Source: Euryodendron excelsum
Taxonomy: Eukaryota; Streptophyta; Magnoliopsida; Ericales; Pentaphylacaceae
Direction of reading: 5' to 3'
Assembly (NCBI GenBank): GCA_033060915.1
Contig: CM065379.1
Location: 31,081,318-31,145,317, forward strand
DNA: 64,000 bases
Part shown: positions 22,583 through 33,980 of the stretch, piece after piece
How positions within the stretch are numbered: position 1 is the stretch's first letter
How the letters are laid out: each line of letters starts with the position of its first letter
Program-made: the position numbers and the translations under genes
The notes under the pieces: model-generated
Told to the model about the DNA's origin: nothing
What the model saw: the letters and a program-made list of their open reading frames with translations, nothing else
Database searches by the model: none

Positions 22583-24040
22583 TTTAAGCACCCCATTTTT
22601 GCCCGCTCGGCAGTCTCCTGTCCGTCCAGACTTGTATTTAAGTCAATGTGGACATATTCTGAGTCAACTTAATTTTTCAAGTCTAATCCCGTCAATCAAT
22701 CGCTTCACAAGCCCTTTGGGCCCAAATAGAGGCAAAATGACCAAAATGCCCTTGGGGGCATTGTTCGGTCCAATTCCAATGGGCACGTCTTCTCAAAGAT
22801 GATAAGTCCCCTTTTCTAGTCCAATTCCAATTTCAATTAAATCTGGCACACTCGAGAAAGTTGATTCCTCGAGACGGTAAGTCCATCTTGTCCGGCACGT
22901 TTCCGAAGAAACTCTTCGAAATGGTAAGTCCCTTCAAACCCGTCGACTGGGACGAGACCCTAGTCCCCGAAATGGTAGAACGATCCACCTTTGGCACCTG
23001 CTACCCGGCCAATGAAGCAATGTTCGTTTTGGCACGCCTTTCGAGAAAGTTGATTCCTCAGGCACTAAGTCCACCTAGCAGCTTCCAAGGGTTAGGCAGT
23101 CTTTGGGATGATCGCGACCTGTTAGAGTAACGGAAATACTCGTAAGCATCGTAACCGTCAGAGTGGCCGAAACACTCATAAATAGGTCGATATAGGGAAT
23201 TGCCAGCAAACCCCTATATCACGGGACCGTCGTCAGAGTGACGGAAACACTCAAAATCTAGGTCAACACCGGTGCCTGCTAGCCCACTTCGGTGAAAAAT
23301 AACCAAAACTGCCCCTAGGGCCATTTTTGGCACGTTTCGCAAGACAATACCTAAGTCCTCATAACGGTAAGTCCACCTTTCTAGGATTGTCTTAAAGAAA
23401 ATCCGGCATGATTAGGTGCCTTCTAGTCAGTTTTGGGCCAATTCCGAGATGTTCCGGTCAAGATGACCATTTTGCCCCTAGGCATCCAAGTGTCTCAGGA
23501 ACCACACCGGCTCTAGGTATCAAACCGGTAGTCTCCCGAGAATGCTTCTTATAGTTTTCTCGACCTTCAATTATCTTTCCGAATCATTCTAAGTCAGTTT
23601 CGACAAACCCTGTGCAAAATGACTATTTTGCCCTTGATGGGCCGGTCACCTTTTCCAACCACACCGGCTCTGGTTATCAAACCGGTAACCTCCTGGGACA
23701 TTCTAAGTAATTTTTTCGAACCTCGAGTCTTCTTTCGGGATATTCCGAGTCCATCCAGGTAGCTTTCCGGTCCGATTGACTGTTTTGCCCTTAAAGGCCT
23801 GATCAACCCCTCCGACATATCTTGACATCATTCTTCAAGTCTACTACCCTCGGAGCACTGTTCTAAGGGTTCCTATCCCTTCCTAGCCTTTCAAGCCATT
23901 CCCAGTCTTTCAAATCATTCCCGAACCTTCCGGAGTCACTTCTAGTGAAGCTAGGCTAAAAATTGCATGGTAGACACAAGTACAAGCGCCCAAATCTTCT
24001 AAAGATACGTTACTTGCCAACATTAAAACTTTCCTAAGTA

Positions 24041-24114
24041 GCTGGTGCCACTAGGAGGATTTTTGGCCTAGCACCACTGTAACAAGCACCAGGTCATTCC
24101 TCGGTCTATAAATA
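24041..24114 (+). promoter_or_regulatory. Palindrome remnant and TATA box of LTR C
   Basis: 'tggtgccactaggagg' and 'tagcaccactgtaacaagcacca' are worn copies of the promoter palindromes; TATAAATA follows at 24107-24114 before 'caaagcctcctcc'. Confidence 0.78.
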
Positions 24115-24899
24115 CAAAGCCTCCTCCAACGTGAAAAAGGACCACAAACTCAGTCTAAAAACTCTCCTCTTTGATATATAGAGCTCGTAGCCTCCCTAAA
24201 CCCTAGTCTTCTTTAGGTTTTCCAAACCCTAGCCTCCATACACAAACCCTAGTTTCTATACACTCTCATACACTCACATATACTCCTATACACTCAAACA
24301 CTAGCATCTAAAGCCTCGATTGAAGACTTGAAGTATTGCAACCCAAAGCTCTTGAAGATCAAGATGAAGACTAAAGCAAAGACCGAAGCAAAGAAAAACA
24401 AAGCAAGTGAAATAAAGCAAATAAAAGAAGAAGAGAGGTAGGCTTTCTATTTATGTTTACGCAACTCCCCCTCTCTCTTCTCCCTCCGAGCCCACTTGGG
24501 TTTTCTTCTATTTTAATCCCCCATCTTCTTCCCCCCTTTCTTGCATGCTTAAAATAAGGGACTTCTCGGTCTATGTGTAGGATTAGGCTATTGAGAGTCA
24601 CCGTGTCGAGGGCTTTCTCTTAGTCTAACCGGAGACTACTTGGGTTCGGCCCCCTTGATTATGTTGTGAAGCCTTAACCTTGTTTGTTTATGACCCCAAC
24701 TTGCATTGTGCATATCATGATCTTGCATTTATCCAAAATTCGTTTTCAGCTTGTTTTCAAAATTGCATCAAAACCATTTTCAAAACTTATGTTAAACCTT
24801 CTTCTTCAAGACTTGTTTTCAAAATCACAATCCTAAGGTGATTCTAGCCTTTCCATAGCTAGGGTTGCTTTAGAAAAGTGTTATATTTAAAGTGGCTAA

Positions 24900-26800
24900 T
24901 ATGGTCCATATTTTCAAAACATTGTTGTTTCAAAACCATTATCTTAGAGTGGTTCTAACCCTCTTATTGTTAGAACCGCTTTCGAAAAGTGAGGTAGTTT
25001 ATATACTTTCTAAAAACTCTTTTTTCAAATCTCTCCTTTTAAAAATCTCTTTTCCAACATACTTTCTAAAAAATCACTCCAATTTTCTTTCCAAAATTGT
25101 TTTCAAAAACTCCCTTTAAAAATTTATTTTCCAAAACTCTTTTCAAAACTCTTTTCCAAAAAAGCTCCCTTTAGCATTCACTTTCTAGAAACATTCCCTA
25201 AAATCTCTTTCCTTAAAACTCTTTCCAAAACTCCTTCCTAGAAAAACACTTTCCAAAAATCCCTTTCCAAAAACTCTCTCAAAGTTTTACTTTCCAAAAT
25301 CCCTTTCGAAAAACTTTCTTTTCAAAATTCACTTTCTAAAAAAAAACTCCTCTCTAGGATTTCCTTTCAAAAATCTCCCTTTTCAAAAACTCACTTTCCA
25401 AAAATCTCTTTCCTTGAAGCCCAAGTTAAACCCTAGAGCCAACGATTAGGAAACCCTAATTTCCTTTCTCAAAACATAATTTCCACTTTTGCCTCAAAAC
25501 CTAGGTTTCTAGAATCTCCTTCTTTATATCAAAATCATAAGCTTCCAAAACCTATTTTCTACATCAAACCTATAGTCTTGCAAATTTAGGATTTCTAAAA
25601 ACTTCAACTACCAAATCCATGCCAAATCCAATCTTCCCTTTAGGAAACTAGATCCAATCCTCCGTTTTTGGAAACAAAATCAAAACATCTCTTTTATAAA
25701 CAAAATCTAATCCCTTGTTTTAGGAAATAGGAATCTCAATCCTTCCAAATCTAAATCTTTCCTAATTCAAATTCTTTCTAATCTCATACTTTCCTAAACC
25801 TTAAGTTTTCAAAACTTAAACTCTTAAAACTTCCCTTAAACTTTAAACTTCTAAATCTTACTAATTCCAACCTTTCCTAAATTCTATACCTTTTTCCAAA
25901 TCTAACTTTTCAAAATCTTTCTAATTTCAAACCTTCCTCAGTTAAAACTTTCCAAGCCCAAAACTTTCTTAAGTCAAAGCTTTCTAAATTCGAAACTTTC
26001 TTAAATTCTATACTTTCTAAAGTCTAAAACTTTCCAACTTTCAAATCTTCCTAAATTTCAAATCTTTTCAAATCCGAAACTTTCCTAAATCAAAAACTTT
26101 CCTAAATCAAAGCTTTCCAACTTTCGAAACCTTTCTTATTAGGAAAACTTTCCTAATTCGAAACTTTCCTAAAATGAAACTTTCCTAAAACGAAACTTCC
26201 CTAATTCGAATCTTTCCAAAATCCAATCTTTTCCTAATCTTCCAAATCCAATATTCGAGTCAAATCTTTCTTAAACCTCAAGTCTTTCCTAAATTCTCTC
26301 TTTCCTAAGTCTAGGTTTCCTAAACCTCAATCTTTCCAAAACAAGTCTAAATCTTTCGTCCAACTTCTATCTTTCCAAATCAAAGTCTAATCTTACTAAT
26401 TCCAAATTCCAAATTCCAATCTTCTATTCTGAGTTCAAATCAAATCCTTTTTCAAATAAAAAATCTCTTTTCTATCGGACTCTTGTCCGAACTACGACTA
26501 ACCTAATTCTTCAAAAAGGATACGTAGGCAACCCTCATGAGTGCGATCATAAATTTTTTTCAAACCTCCAATTTCACAACCTTTTTCAAATCTCCAATTC
26601 CACAACTTTTTTTTAACTTCCAATTTCATGATCTATTTCAAACTTCCAATTCCAAATTTCCAATTCTAAATCTCTATTTCCAATCTCCAAAAATTTCTTT
26701 CAAAATCAAATATATCTTTTCAAATCAAATCAAGTTCTTTTCAAATCTATTTCCAAATTTATTTTCAATCTCTCTTTTCTTGCACTTGCATATCATGCAT
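24900..26800 (+). repeat. G-poor degenerate repeat tract of LTR C
   Basis: About 1.9 kb of 'ctttcctaaattcaaaa' variants, nearly free of G on plus. It is broken by 'ctagtt'-type patches and by the hairpin block TCGGACTCTTGTCCGA at 26475-26490, followed by 'actacgactaacct...ggatacgtaggcaacc'. Confidence 0.87.
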
Positions 26801-27315
26801 CATTCTTTTTAAGCATTCTTTCAAAAGTGGATAATTTTGGACATGTGTTAGTTGAAGGCTCTAATGGGTGAATCTATGGTGAATAGATATGTAGGTACTG
26901 CAAGGGCGGGGTAGGGTGATGGCTTAGTGCATCTTCCCTACATGTAACCAACCTCCAAACCTAGGATCAATGTTTTCAAAGACCAAAAGGAGTTGTTTTC
27001 AAAAAAGGGTTTAAATATTTTGCAAAGGCTGCCAAACAACCTATTTTCCTAAAAACCCTCTCTTAAGGAAGCATTTTCAAAAGCCCTAAGTGTGGTCTTC
27101 AGATTGTACTTAGCTTTTAGGTGACTTAACTCACCTTAATCAAGTTAGGTGGCGACCCCAAATGTTTTCCAAAAACCCTTTATTCAACTCAATTTTCAAT
27201 TCAAACCTAGTCGCACTCATTCTTCTAGGAGAATGAGTTCTAATGAGAGAGTACAGTATTTTTTCCGCTTGTGTGTGTATTCCTCAAGTGCAAAAAATCT
27301 GGGCGCAACAAATGC

Positions 27316-27487
27316 CTAGGGGCATATGGTACTTATGGCTCCAGCGGGACCTTGTGGGCCTGAGAAGTGACTAGTTGACTGGATTTGGGTTTGAAAGGCT
27401 CATCTTAAGCTTGTATGTGTCGTGATGCTTAAAACTGGATCCGGTTGGGCCGGAGATTGCCGAGCGCTCAAAAATGGGGTGCTTACA
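27316..27487 (-). repeat. 5' end of LTR B, beyond LTR C
   Basis: On minus TGTAAGCACCCCATTTTTGAGCGCTCGGCAATCTCC..., the standard start of the family, completing solo LTR B. Confidence 0.9.
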
Positions 27488-27492
27488 ACGCT

Positions 27493-27655
27493 ATTGCGAG
27501 ATTTGAAGAGTTTTCAAAACATCGAGAGCCTTCGTGAGGAAATTGACTTGGACATTGAAGGAGTGCTCCCTAAGGACCACGAAGGATTGTTGGAAGTAGA
27601 CGCCGTCACCGAAGAATTCGCCGGAAGAGAAGATTTTGCTGGAGAACTCCAAGAG
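27493..27655 (+). other. Probable first, non-coding exon of the antisense gene (element I copy)
   Basis: The segment ends ...GAACTCCAAGAG|GTAAGT, a consensus 5' splice site, and is homologous to the minus strand of about 59815-59970 in element II, where it ends CTCCAAAAA|GTGAGT. Keeping a donor at the same point in both copies, with the next acceptor one base before the ATG, implies a spliced 5' UTR. The 5' end of the exon is unknown; in element I it may begin upstream of solo LTR B, in 17541-17829. Confidence 0.6.
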
Positions 27656-29061
27656 GTAAGTTTTTTATTTTATGTTGATTTTGATGTGTAGAATTCCGTT
27701 TGAGCCATGTGAACAGTGAAAATTGCCATTTTGATATGTTTTGAACACAGTGCTGAAGTTATTTTTGCATTTTGGTGTTTGTTTGATTGAATTTGAGCGA
27801 TTTTACGTGTTTATGTAAAGAGTGTTGCAAGAATTGGGGGTTTGTCCCTACAACTTTGGATGTTGAGTTTTTCGGCTAGATTTTTATACCGTGTGCCTTT
27901 GAAAAATGTGTTTAACAACTGTATGAAGTTTCGTAATTTTTTGAAAACTCAATGAATTTTTTATTTTTTAAAAAATAAAAAAATACTTAGAAAAATAGAA
28001 AAATTACAAAAATTAAGAAATTATTAGAGTTTAGCATTTAGAAAAATGTAGGGATATTTTAGAAAACATTTGAAATGATTTTGAGAAATTTTAGGATAAC
28101 TTTGAAAATAAAACAAGTCTTTTGAAAATTTGAAAAGTGTGCGCAGGTGTTGGTGTTATGTGATTGTGATATTGTAGAGTACATGGTTTGTGTTTTATGT
28201 TGATGTCGTAGGTGTTGTAGAGAGCATTTTTAAGTAGAACTCTACCAAAATTTTTAAAATTAGGAAAAAAGTTAGAAAAGTTTTGGAATAAAACCTTTTT
28301 GAAGGAAAAAGACATAAAACTCTTGAGGTTTAGAAAGTTCATTTTGACTTGATGTTGGAAAATCAAAATGTGTAGGAAATTCATTTCGACTTAGAAGCGG
28401 GATTTTAAATCAAAATGTGTAGGAAATTCATTTTGACTTAGAAGCGGGATTTTAAAATCAAAATGTGTAGAAAATTCATTTTGACTTAGAAGACTAGATT
28501 TTTGAAGACAAACGAAAAAATTTGGAATTTGACAGAAATTTTGGAACAGGAATTTTTTTTTTTATCAAAACCTTGAAAACTTTTTAAGGAAGAATTTTTT
28601 GGAAAACCTGGAATATTGATTGGAATAGATATAACATTATAAAAGCTTTGAGATGGACTAAAGAACTCTAAGATTTGATTTTGAAGAATTTTGGATTATG
28701 ACTCCTAGAATGGATTTTTGGGAAGAGAAACAATTTAGAATTTGACTTTGGAGAATTAATTTTGAACTGTAAGGGAATTTAGAAAGTCTTTTGAAAATGG
28801 ATTTTGAAAAAGAATCTTTGGAGGAAAGAGTTTTTTGAAAAATTTGGAGAAAAAGGTTAAGAACCCTTTGGGAAGTTGAATTTAAGAAACTTTTTGAGAG
28901 TTAAGTTTTAAAAACCTTTTGAATCGGCTAGAGCAAGACCTACTGACAGTTGTGTCATTTTTTATCTTTGGTTATCATTATTACTAACTTTTTCTTCTGC
29001 TTTTATTTTTTATCTGCATATACCGTATATTAACATCTCTTACCTTGGCTTACTTTTTCAG
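27656..29061 (+). other. Probable intron 1 of the antisense gene (element I copy)
   Basis: About 1.4 kb, from GTAAGTTTTTTATTTTATG to TTACTTTTTCAG. T-rich, with A/T runs near 27955-28020 and three nearly identical 'gacttagaagcgggattttaaaatcaaaatgtgtaggaaattcatttt' units (about 28325-28495). The element II counterpart (58928-59814) is 0.9 kb; the flanks match but the middle differs in length. Confidence 0.6.
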
Positions 29062-30252
29062 GATGACAGATGCAGGCGATGACAGTTTTGAGAGGAGATG
29101 CCGCTCTAGGAAGGTGGCTAGAACAGATTCTATCAGCAGTTCCAGTCGATCCAAGGGTAGTCGACGATCTGTAGGATAAGTGTAAGCACCCCGTTTTTTA
29201 CTGCTTGGCAGTCTACACTCCATCCGGACTTGTGTTCAAGTCATTGTGGGCATATTCCAACCGAAACCAACTTTCTAAGTCCAAATCCCGTCTGTCTATC
29301 GCTTAGCGGGCCCGCCAGGCCCAAATAGAGGCAAAATGACCAAAATGCCCTTAGGGGCATTGTTCTTTCCAATTCTAACTCCAACTCCTCTCTCAAGACA
29401 GTTGGTTCCTCGAGATGGTAAATCTACTCCAATCAGGCACGTCTTTCCGAAGACGGTAAATCCCCTTTCCAATCCCTCTCTTGAGAAAGTTTATTCCTTG
29501 AGACGGTTCCAAATCAGTCACGTATTTCCGAAGACGATAAGTCCCATTTCCAATCCCTCTCTCGAGACAGTTTATTCCTCAAGACGGTTCCAAATCAGGC
29601 ACGTCTTTTCGAAGACGGTAAGTCCCCTTTCTAATCCCTCTCTCGAGATAGTTTATTCCTCAAGAGGGTTCCAAATCAAGCACGTCTTTCTGAAGACAAT
29701 AAGACCCCTTTCCAATTCCAATCCCTCTCTCGAGACAGTTTATTCCTCGAGACGGTCCGGCACGTTTTTTGAAAAAAACCTCTTCGAAACGGTAAGTCCC
29801 TTTAAACCTATCGATCGAGATGAGACACCTAGTCCCCTAGATGGTAGAACGGTCCACCTTTGGCGCCGGCTAGCCCGCTAATACAGAAATGTCGGTTTAG
29901 GCACGCCTTTCGATAAAATTGGCTTCTCAAGTGCTAAAACCCCTTTAGCAGCTTCCCAAGATCAGGCAGTCTCGGGAATGATTGCGAACCTTACAGTAGC
30001 GAAAATACTCGCAAACATCACAACCGTCAGAGTAGCGGAAATACTCGTAAACAGGTCGATATAAGGAATTGCCAACAAACCCCTGTGTCACGACAACCAC
30101 CATCAGAGTGGCGGAAACACTTAAAACTCAGGTTAACACCAGTGCCTGCTAGCCCACTTCGGTGAAAAATGACCAAACTGCCCCTTAGGCCTTTTATGAG
30201 ACTTTTCGGTCAAGATGACCACTTTGCCCCTAGGCATCCGAATGCCCCAGGA

Positions 30253-30880
30253 ACCACACCGGCTCTAGGTATCAAACCGGTAACCTCTTGAGATTACTTC
30301 TTATAGTATTCTCAACCTTCCTCTACCTTTTCGGATCATTCCGAGTCAGTTCCAGCAAATCCAGTGCAAAATGACCGTTTTGCCCCTAGAGGGCCGGTCA
30401 ACTTTTTCGACCACACCGGCTCTGGGTATCAAACTGGTAACTTCCTGAGAATGCTTTTTATAGTGTCCTCAACCTTTCTTTGTCCTTTCGGATCATTCCG
30501 AGTCAGTTTCGGCCCACCCGATACAAATGACCGTTTTGCCCGTGGTGGGCCGGTCACCTTTACCGACCACACCGGCTCTAGGTATCAAACCAGTAACCTT
30601 TTGAGACTGCTTTTTAAAGTGTTCTTAACCTCCCTTTACGTTTTTGGATCATTCCGAGTCAGTTCCGGTAAACCTAGTGCAAAATGATCGTTTTGCCCCT
30701 AGAGGGCCGGTCGCCTTTTCTGACCACACCGGCTCTGGGTATCAAACCGGCAACCTTTGGGAACATTCTGAATAATGTTTACAAATCTCGAGTCTTCTTC
30801 CGGGATAGTTCGAGTTCGTCCCGGCAACTTTCCAACCCGATTGACCATTTTGCCCCTAACGGCCCAATCAACCCTTCCGA
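30253..30880 (+). repeat. 157-bp tandem repeat in U3 of LTR D, four copies
   Basis: ACCACACCGGCTCT starts at 30253, 30410, 30566 and 30723 (spacings 157, 156, 157). Each unit also contains 'tcggatcattccgagtcagtt' (an inverted repeat) and 'aaaatgaccgttttgcccct'. Confidence 0.93.
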
Positions 30881-31109
30881 CACATCTTGTCCTCATTTTT
30901 CAAGTCAAATGCCTCTGGGATACTATTTTAAGTGTTCCTGCTCTTTTTCGGCCTTTCGGGTCATTCCCTGTCTTCCAAACTCCTTCCCGAACTTTCTGGA
31001 GTCACTCATAGTGAAGCTACGCTAAAAATTACATGGTAGTCACTAGTACATGCGTCCAAATCTAGTCAAAGATATATTGCTTGCCGACCTAAATACTTTC
31101 CTAACTGGC

Positions 31110-31205
31110 TGGCGCCAGTAGTAGTTGCGCTACTAGTGGCGCCAAGAGCAATTTTGCCCTAGCGCCACTGCAACAAGCGCCAGTGCATTCCTCTCTCTAT
31201 AAATA
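31110..31205 (+). promoter_or_regulatory. Palindrome cluster and TATA box of LTR D
   Basis: The palindromic block 'tggcgccagtagtagttgcgctactagtggcgcca' (31110-31143) and a second 'tagcgccactgcaacaagcgcca' precede TATAAATA at 31198-31205. The TATA box is about 2.0 kb into the LTR, so U3 is about 2 kb and the transcribed part about 3.3 kb. Confidence 0.8.
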
Positions 31206-31959
31206 CAGAGCCTCCTCCAACGTGAAAGAGGTCCGCAAACTCAATCTAAACACCAATATTTGATATACAGAACTTGAACACTCCCTAAACCCTAGCCTCC
31301 TTAGGTTTTCCAAACCCTAGCCACCATACACTAAACCCTAGCCTTCTATACACTTATACACACCCCCATACACTTATACACTAGCCTCCAACCCTCCTTT
31401 GAAGACTTGAAGAGCTGCAATTTGAAGTTTGAAGATTGAAGACAACTCATGAGGATTGAAGACAAAGATCAAGACAAAGATCGAAGATAAGCAAGGCGGG
31501 CAAAATAAACAAGACATACGGTAGGCTTTCTATTTAAATTTCCGCACTTCCCCCTCTCTCTTCTCTCTCCTAACCCACTTGGGTTTTCTCTATTTTAATC
31601 CCCTATCTCTTTCCCCTCCTTTCTTTGCATGCTTGAAACAAGGGGACTCCCCGTCCATGTGTAAGATTAGACTATCGGAGGGTCACCGTGTCGAGGGCTT
31701 TCCTTTAGGCTAACTGGAGACCACGTGGGTTCGGCCCCCTTGATTATGTGGTGAAGCCTTAACCTGTATGTTCACGACCCCAAACTTGCATTGTGCATAT
31801 CATGATCTTGCATCTTCCAAAAATCGTTTTCAAACTCGTTTTCAAAATTTACATTAAACTTGTTTTCAAAATTGCATCAAAATCTCTTTTTCAAAACATG
31901 TTTTCAAAATCACAATCCTAGAGTGATTCTAGCCTTTCCATGGCTAGGGTTGCTTTAGA

Positions 31960-33980
31960 AATATATTACATTTAAAGTGACTTTCATGATCCATATTTTC
32001 AAACTTTTGTTATTTTCAAAACCATTTTCCCAAAGTGGTTCTAGCCTTCTTATGGTTAGAATCGCTTTAGGAAAGTGAGACATTTTTGGTACTTTCTAAA
32101 GACTCTATTTTCAAAAATCTTTTTTCCTAAAACCTCCTTTTTCAACGTGCTTTCTAAAAATTCTTCTTTCCAAAGTTGTTTTCAAAAATTCCCTCCAAAA
32201 ATCGATTTTTCAAAATTTCCCTTTCTAAACTCCTTTCCAAAACGCTCTCTTCAAATTCACTTTTCAAAAACGTTCCCTAGGTTTCCTTCTTAGAAAAACC
32301 TCTTCCTAAATCTCTTTCTTAAAAATCTCTTTCCAAAACCTCCTTCTCCTTAAAATCTCTTTCCAAAAACTCTCTTCAGATTCACTTTCCAAAAACTCCC
32401 CTCTAGGATTTTCTTTCCAAAAATTTGTTTCCAAAAACACACTTTCCAAAAACTCTTTCCTTAGAGTCCAAGTCAAGCCTTAGAATCCACAATTAGGAAA
32501 CCCTAATTTTCTTTCCAAAAACATGGTTTTCAAACTTGCTTTAAAACCTAGGTTTCCAAAACCCCCTGTTTTCTACATCAAAATTACATATTTCCAAAAC
32601 CTCTTTTCTACGTCAAAACTATAGCCTTCCAAATCTAGGGTTTTTAAAATTTCCCCTTTGCAAATCCTTGTCAAATCCTATCTTCCCTTTAGGAAACTAA
32701 ATCTCATCTTTCTTTTAGGAAGCCAAATCAAATCTCCCGTTTAGGAAACTAGATCCAATCCTCCGTTTTTGGAAATAAAATCAAACCTTCTCTTTTAGAA
32801 ATGAAATCCAATCCTTTGCTTTAGGAAATAGGAATTTTAACCCTTCCTAATCTTTCAAAATTCAACTCTCCCCTAATTTCCTACTTTCCTAAACCATAAG
32901 TTTCCTAAAACTTTCAAATCTTTCCTTAAATACTAAACTTCCACATCTTTCCTAATTCAATCCTTTCCTAATTCTACCCCTTTCCAAATCTTAACTTTCC
33001 AAACCTAAGTTTTCAAATCTTTCTCAAACTCAAACCTTTCCTAATCTCAAGATCTTCTAAAACTCTAAAACTTTCTAAATCCTAAACTATCTAAGTTTCA
33101 AATCTTTTCAAATTCAAAGTTTTCTAAATTCAAAACTTTCTATACTCAAAACTTTCTTAAAACCCTTCTTATTTCAAACTCTTTCTTAAAATGAAACTCT
33201 CCAAATTCAAAACTTTCCTAAGTTAAAACTTTCCTAAAGTCAAAACTTTCCTAAGTTGAAACTTTCTTAATTCAAAACCTTCTTAATTTCAAAACTTTCT
33301 TAAACCGAAAACTTTCCTAAACCAAAACTTTCCAAAATGACACTTTCCTATTTTGACACTTTCCTAAATCGGACCTTTCCTAATTCAAGTCTTTCCTCAA
33401 TCCAATCTTTTCCTAAATCTTTCAAATCCAACATCCAAGTCAAATCTTTTCCTAAAACTCTTCCAAGTCAAATCTTTCCTAAGTCTCTTCTCTTTCCAAA
33501 GTCTAGGTTTCCTAAACCTTCATCTTTCTAAAACAAGTCTAAATTCTTCTTTCAAGTTCTACCTTTCCAAATCAAAATCCAATCTTTTCAATTCAAATTC
33601 CAATTTCCTATTCTAAGTTCATATCAAATCCAATTTCTAATTCAATCACTTTCTTCCAATCAACTCTTCTATTTTCAATCGGACTCTTGTCCGAACTACG
33701 ATTGACCTGATTCTTCCAAAAGGATATGTAGGCAACCTTCATAGGTGCGGTCACAACTTCTTTCAAATTTCAAATTCCTCCACATTTTCCAAATCTCAAA
33801 TTCCACAAGCTTTTCAAATCTCCAATCTATTTTCAAACTTCTAATTTTAAATTTCTATTTCCAAATCTCTACTTCTAATTTTTCAAACTTTCCAATTTCA
33901 ATTCTATCTCCTCAAATCCCTTTTCAAATCAAATCAATTTCTTTTTAAATCTATTTCCAAATCAACTCTCTTTCTCTTGC
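31960..33980 (+). repeat. G-poor degenerate repeat tract of LTR D
   Basis: About 2 kb of 'aaactttcctaaattcaaa' variants with the hairpin TCGGACTCTTGTCCGA at 33679-33694 and the 'actacgattgacctgattc...ggatatgtaggcaacc' segment after it. Confidence 0.87.

Larger units (their letters stand above)
22583..27310 (+). mobile_element. Solo LTR C
   Basis: A 4.73-kb LTR from TTTAAGCACCCC (terminal TG mutated to TT) to GGGCGCAACA, flanked by a perfect 5-bp TSD, inside solo LTR B in the opposite orientation. U3 has two copies of the 157-bp unit (about 23500-23820), then a palindrome remnant, the TATA box at 24107-24114, a transcribed leader and the G-poor tract (about 24900-26800). Confidence 0.92.
17830..27487 (-). 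mobile_element. Solo LTR B (variant subfamily), interrupted by solo LTR C
   Basis: Plus-strand edges are TGTCGCGCC (17830) and GGGGTGCTTACA (27487), the complement of TGTAAGCACC...GGCGCGACA. Two parts, 17830-22582 and 27316-27487, make a 4.9-kb LTR once LTR C and one AATGC copy are removed; no internal region is attached and a perfect ACGCT TSD flanks it, so it is a solo LTR left by recombination. Its ends match the other LTRs, but the middle (about 19140-22200) is different: a 30-bp array, long unrelated sequence, a different promoter palindrome, a 209-bp repeat and a 49-bp repeat. Confidence 0.9.

Noticed and set aside
29336..29881. 181-codon open stretch on plus
   Set aside because: It is the translation of the repeated 'ccaatccctctctcgagacag' units in U3 of LTR D; the repeated peptide only mirrors the DNA repeat.
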